Part shown: in pieces, positions 61,543 through 64,000 of the stretch
Position numbering within the stretch: position 1 is the first letter of the stretch
How the letters are laid out: each line of letters begins with the position of its first letter
From: DATAGF01 sp963813355
GTDB lineage: Bacteria > Actinomycetota > Thermoleophilia > Miltoncostaeales > Miltoncostaeaceae
Length of the DNA: 64,000 nucleotides
Direction: 5' to 3'
Assembly (NCBI GenBank): GCA_963813355.1
Contig: CAWEYS010000016.1
Coordinates: forward strand, 124,001 to 188,000
Made by a program: the position numbers and the translations under genes
Notes under the pieces: generated by a model
What the model was told of the DNA's origin: nothing
The model's input: only the letters and a program-made list of their open reading frames with translations
Database searches by the model: none

Positions 61543-62374
61543 TCAGGGCCCGCCCGGGAGGTCGTGGAAGCGCTGGGCGTCGATGCGCCGCAGGCGCCCG
61601 AAGTCGGTGGGGCCGCGCAGGACGGCTCGGCCGGCCTCGTCGCGCCACGGGTCCCACACCGCGCTGACCAGCCGCCCGCTGATCCCGGCGGCCTCCTCGC
61701 TCATCAGGAACGCGACCAGCTCCGCGGCGACCTCGGGAGGGGTGGCGTCGCGCAGGCGCCGCTCGGTCTCCTCCCAGTAGGCGCCGACGTCGTCGCGGCC
61801 GGCGGCGAGCGTGGTCTCGTGCATGCCGGTCGCGACGAACCCGGGCGCCACGGCGTTCACCCGCCAGCCCGGCTCCTCGGCGGCCAGGTTCTCGGCCAGC
61901 CGCACCGTGGCGACCTTGGCCAGCGCGTAGGCCGAGTAGCGCGGGAAGGGGCCGGTCGCGCCGCCGCCCGAGAAGAGGACGACCGACGGGCGCGGCGGCG
62001 GCGTCCAGCAGCGGCGCGCAGGCCTGGACCACCCGCAGCGCGCCGAGGACGTGCTCGTCGAGGGTCCGCGCCAGGGCGTCCAGGTCCACCGTCCGGGTGG
62101 GGCCGATGGGCTCGAGGCGGCCGGCGACGAGCGCGAGGCCGTCCAGCGCGTCGCCGAGCTCCTCGCGCGCGGCCGCCGCGAGGGCGGCACCGCACGCCGG
62201 GTCGCCGAGGTCCAGCGGCCGCGCCGCCGCCCCGCGCCGGCGGAGCGCCTCGAGCCGGTCCGGATCGCGCCCGGTCGCCAGCACCCGGTCGCCGCGCGCG
62301 AGCAGCGCCTCGACGACGGCCGACCCGAGGCCGCCGGTGCCGCCGACCACGACGATGCGCTGGGCCTCCGGCAC
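61543..62374 (-). CDS. short-chain dehydrogenase/reductase, frameshifted
   Basis: About 276 residues when repaired. RIVVVGGTGGLGSAVVEALL is the cofactor site, LALVAGRLEPIG corresponds to the NAG region, then the frame breaks near 61988. The next frame continues SVVLFSGGGATGPFPRYSAY with Y-x-x-x-K (YALAK), then RVNAVAPGFVATGMHETTL and a C-terminal WDPWRDEAGRAVLRG. Reading GGG at 61988-61990 as GG rejoins the frames. GTG 62374 follows a TAGTGT box by 8 nt. Substrate unknown; its place in the heptose/deoxysugar locus suggests sugar metabolism. Confidence 0.78.
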
Positions 62375-62382
62375 GGGGCGGG

Positions 62383-62388
62383 ACACTA
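62383..62388 (-). promoter_or_regulatory. -10 box TAGTGT for the SDR gene
   Basis: TAGTGT on the minus strand ends 8 nt before GTG 62374. It shares a 60-bp divergent spacer with the gmhA promoter. Confidence 0.4.
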
Positions 62389-62419
62389 CCCCGCCCCCGG
62401 GAGCCGGGCGCGCCGCTCG

Positions 62420-62425
62420 TATAGG
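62420..62425 (+). promoter_or_regulatory. -10 box TATAGG for gmhA-gmhB-transaldolase
   Basis: TATAGG, followed by TT, ends 9 nt before ATG 62435. It is AT-rich against the local background. Confidence 0.4.
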
Positions 62426-62434
62426 TTCCGCCCC

Positions 62435-63085
62435 ATGCCCACCCAGCGGTTCCGACGGTCGGCCTTCGCCGCCGAGTACCTGCGCGAGGTCGCCGAGATC
62501 TCGGACGCCCTCGACGCCGACGCCATCGACGCGATCGCCGAGGCCCTCGCCGGGGTGCGCGCGCGCGGCGGGCGGCTCTTCATCCTCGGCGCCGGCGGCG
62601 GCGCGGGCCACGCGTCGCACGCGGTCAACGACTTCCGCAAGATCTGCGACATCGAGAGCTACGCCCCGAGCGACAACGTCTCGGAGCTGACGGCGCGGGT
62701 CAACGACGAGGGCTGGGACACGGCCTACCGCCACTGGCTCACGGGGTCGCGGCTCAACGAGCGCGACGCGATCCTCGTGTTCTCGGTCGGCGGCGGCTCG
62801 CGCGAGCACAACATCAGCATGAGCCTGGTCAACGCGGTCGAGCTCGCCGGCGAGGTCGGGGCGCTCGTGATCGGCGTCGTCGGCAAGGACGACGGGGCCA
62901 CCGCCCAGCTCGCCGACCACTGCATCGTCGTCCGCGGCGCGCCGCCCGAGCGGCTGACGCCGCACACCGAGGCCTTCCAGGCGGTGGTCTGGCACCTGCT
63001 GGTCTCCCACCCGGCCCTCGCGATGCGCGCGGGCACCTGGGAGACGATCGATCGCGGCGCCGAGGCCCCCTCGTCGCCCGCATGA
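62435..63085 (+). CDS. gmhA: SIS-domain sedoheptulose-7-phosphate isomerase, GmhA-like
   Basis: 216-residue SIS-domain isomerase converting sedoheptulose-7-phosphate to D-glycero-D-manno-heptose-7-phosphate. LFILGAGGGAGHASHAVNDF is the phosphosugar-binding loop, followed by AILVFSVGGGSREHNISMSL and HTEAFQAVVWHLLVSHP, resembling GmhA. Length slightly exceeds the typical 190. It overlaps the GmhB-like gene by ATGA, the standard pairing for ADP- or GDP-heptose synthesis. Confidence 0.85.
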   Translation: MPTQRFRRSAFAAEYLREVAEISDALDADAIDAIAEALAGVRARGGRLFILGAGGGAGHASHAVNDFRKICDIESYAPSDNVSELTARVNDEGWDTAYRHWLTGSRLNERDAILVFSVGGGSREHNISMSLVNAVELAGEVGALVIGVVGKDDGATAQLADHCIVVRGAPPERLTPHTEAFQAVVWHLLVSHPALAMRAGTWETIDRGAEAPSSPA

Positions 63086-63704
63086 GCGCCGACCGGGCCG
63101 TCTTCCTCGACCGCGACGGGGTGCTCAACCAGCTGGTCCTGAACCCCGCGACGGGGGACCACGAGTCGCCCTACCGCCCCGAGGACGTCGCCCTCGTCCC
63201 CGGCGCGGCCGAGGCGCTGCGCCTGCTGCGCTCGCTGGGCGTCCCGCTGGCGGTGGTCTCCAACCAGCCGAGCGCGGCGAAGGGCACCGCCGACCTCGCG
63301 TCGCTCGCGGCCGTGCACGACGCGGTCGTGGCCCTCCTGGCCGAGGAGGGCCTCGCGGTGGACGAGGTGCGGTACTGCTTCCACCACCCCGCCGGCACCG
63401 ACCCCGAGCTCGGGAGGGCCTGCGACTGCCGCAAGCCCGCCCCGGGCCTCATCCTCCAGGCCGCCGAGGCCCTCGGGCTCGACGCGGACGCGCTCGGCCG
63501 CTCCTGGCTGATCGGCGACTCGGACGTGGACGTCGAGGCCGGGCGCGCGGCCGGCCTGCGCACGGTCCTCGTCGAGGACCCGCGCTCGGCCCACCGGCGC
63601 GCCGGCGCGCGAGGCCGACCGCGCGCGCGGCCGACGTCCTCGAGGCCGCCCGGATCGTCGCCGGCGCCGCGGCGCCCATCCCACTCGGAGAGGAGGCACG
63701 ATGA
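63082..63704 (+). CDS. gmhB: heptose-bisphosphate phosphatase, GmhB-like HAD, frameshifted near the end
   Basis: About 207 residues. FLDRDGVLN (Asp10, Asp12) is the histidinol-phosphatase-type HAD motif, VVSNQPSAAKG is motif II, and CFHHPAGTD with CDCRKPAPGLI gives the GmhB zinc loop. WLIGDSDVDVEAGRAAG supplies motif IV. After AHRR (about 63600) the frame becomes meaningless. Continuing through PAREADRAR in frame 2 and then ADVLEAARIVAGAAAPI in frame 3 gives a sensible end with TGA at 63702-63704, overlapping the next ATG. One or two short indels in a CG-rich repeat explain this. Confidence 0.8.
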
Positions 63705-64000
63705 CCCTCGACCTCTCGACCATGCGAACCAAGATCTACGCGGACGGCGCGGACCTCGAGAGCCTGCTCCGGCTCGCCGAGCAGCCCCACATCAAGGGCT
63801 TCACCACCAACCCGACGCTCATGCGCAAGGCCGGCGTGGCGGACTACGCGGCGTTCGCGCGCGACGTGCTCGCCCAGATCACGGACCGCCCGATCTCGTT
63901 CGAGGTCTTCTCCGACGACGCCGAGGGCATGCGGCGCCAGGCCCACGAGATCGCCTCCTGGGGCCCGAACGTCTACGTGAAGATCCCCGTCACCAACACG
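63701..64000 (+). CDS. transaldolase / fructose-6-phosphate aldolase-like protein, N-terminal part
   Basis: 100 residues are visible before the window ends. TMRTKIYADGADLESLLRLA, GFTTNPTLMRKAG and NVYVKIPVTNT (Schiff-base Lys) are characteristic of the transaldolase family's small (TalC-like) class. GAGAGGAGG precedes the ATG. Placed right after gmhA-gmhB it may supply or drain sedoheptulose-7-phosphate, the GmhA substrate; this is inferred from position. Confidence 0.85.
   Translation, partial: MTLDLSTMRTKIYADGADLESLLRLAEQPHIKGFTTNPTLMRKAGVADYAAFARDVLAQITDRPISFEVFSDDAEGMRRQAHEIASWGPNVYVKIPVTNT

Noticed and set aside
61540..61667. Arginine-rich C-terminal extension of the methyltransferase
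   Set aside because: It overlaps the convergent SDR and disappears when one base is removed from a G-run, giving a natural stop at 61537-61539.

Overview
The window is about 64 kb of very GC-rich bacterial chromosome. Gene order (dnaA-dnaN-recF-DUF721-gyrB-gyrA-ftsH), a 14-gene nuo operon, bacterial Ku, a type 2 IleRS, ACT-malic enzyme and many GTG starts with 4-base GTGA/ATGA overlaps point to a deep-branching actinobacterium. My best guess is the class Thermoleophilia; this is inferred from gene content and style, not from a marker search. No rRNA, tRNA, IS element, phage or CRISPR array was seen.

Layout. 1-11.9 kb: tail of a sensor kinase, then the replication block and FtsH. 11.9-14.1 kb: a FUSC-type membrane protein gene broken by about five frameshifts. 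14.1-18.1 kb (minus): galT, ku, slipin and NfeD. 18.1-25.1 kb (plus): fabZ-fabH-fabD-fabG-fabF, a dual-specificity-type phosphatase, accD and accA in one tight operon. 25.1-37.4 kb: DJ-1, lipid kinase, hydrolase, LOG protein, HAD phosphatase, ileS, an L,D-transpeptidase/thioredoxin operon, PolX, trehalose-phosphatase and a TauE/SafE transporter split into two half-genes. 37.9-52.3 kb (minus): nuoA to nuoN, complete. 52.4-57.5 kb: a DUF1059-like protein, a TPR protein, an ABC-2 permease, glnK-amt, ACT-malic enzyme and a small membrane protein. 57.6-64 kb: RMD-like and GMD-like enzymes, two methyltransferases, an SDR, GmhA, GmhB and a transaldolase. This last group reads as a nucleotide-activated (6-deoxy)heptose locus for surface glycans.

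Three points stand out. First, 163 bp between nuoG and nuoH have perfect 15-bp terminal inverted repeats plus four internal hairpins, and the repeat would sequester the nuoH ribosome-binding site. Second, IleRS carries GAHH in place of the HIGH signature. Third, a TAnnnT box repeatedly sits 6-11 nt before start codons, which implies widespread leaderless transcription.

Caveats. Single-base length differences in G/C runs break nuoI, nuoG, an SDR, a methyltransferase and gmhB. Because nuoI and nuoG should be essential or nearly so, sequencing or assembly indels are a serious possibility. Several genes (nuoL, galT, an alpha/beta hydrolase, perhaps gyrB) seem to lack an ATG/GTG/TTG where homology places the N-terminus, so their starts are tentative.
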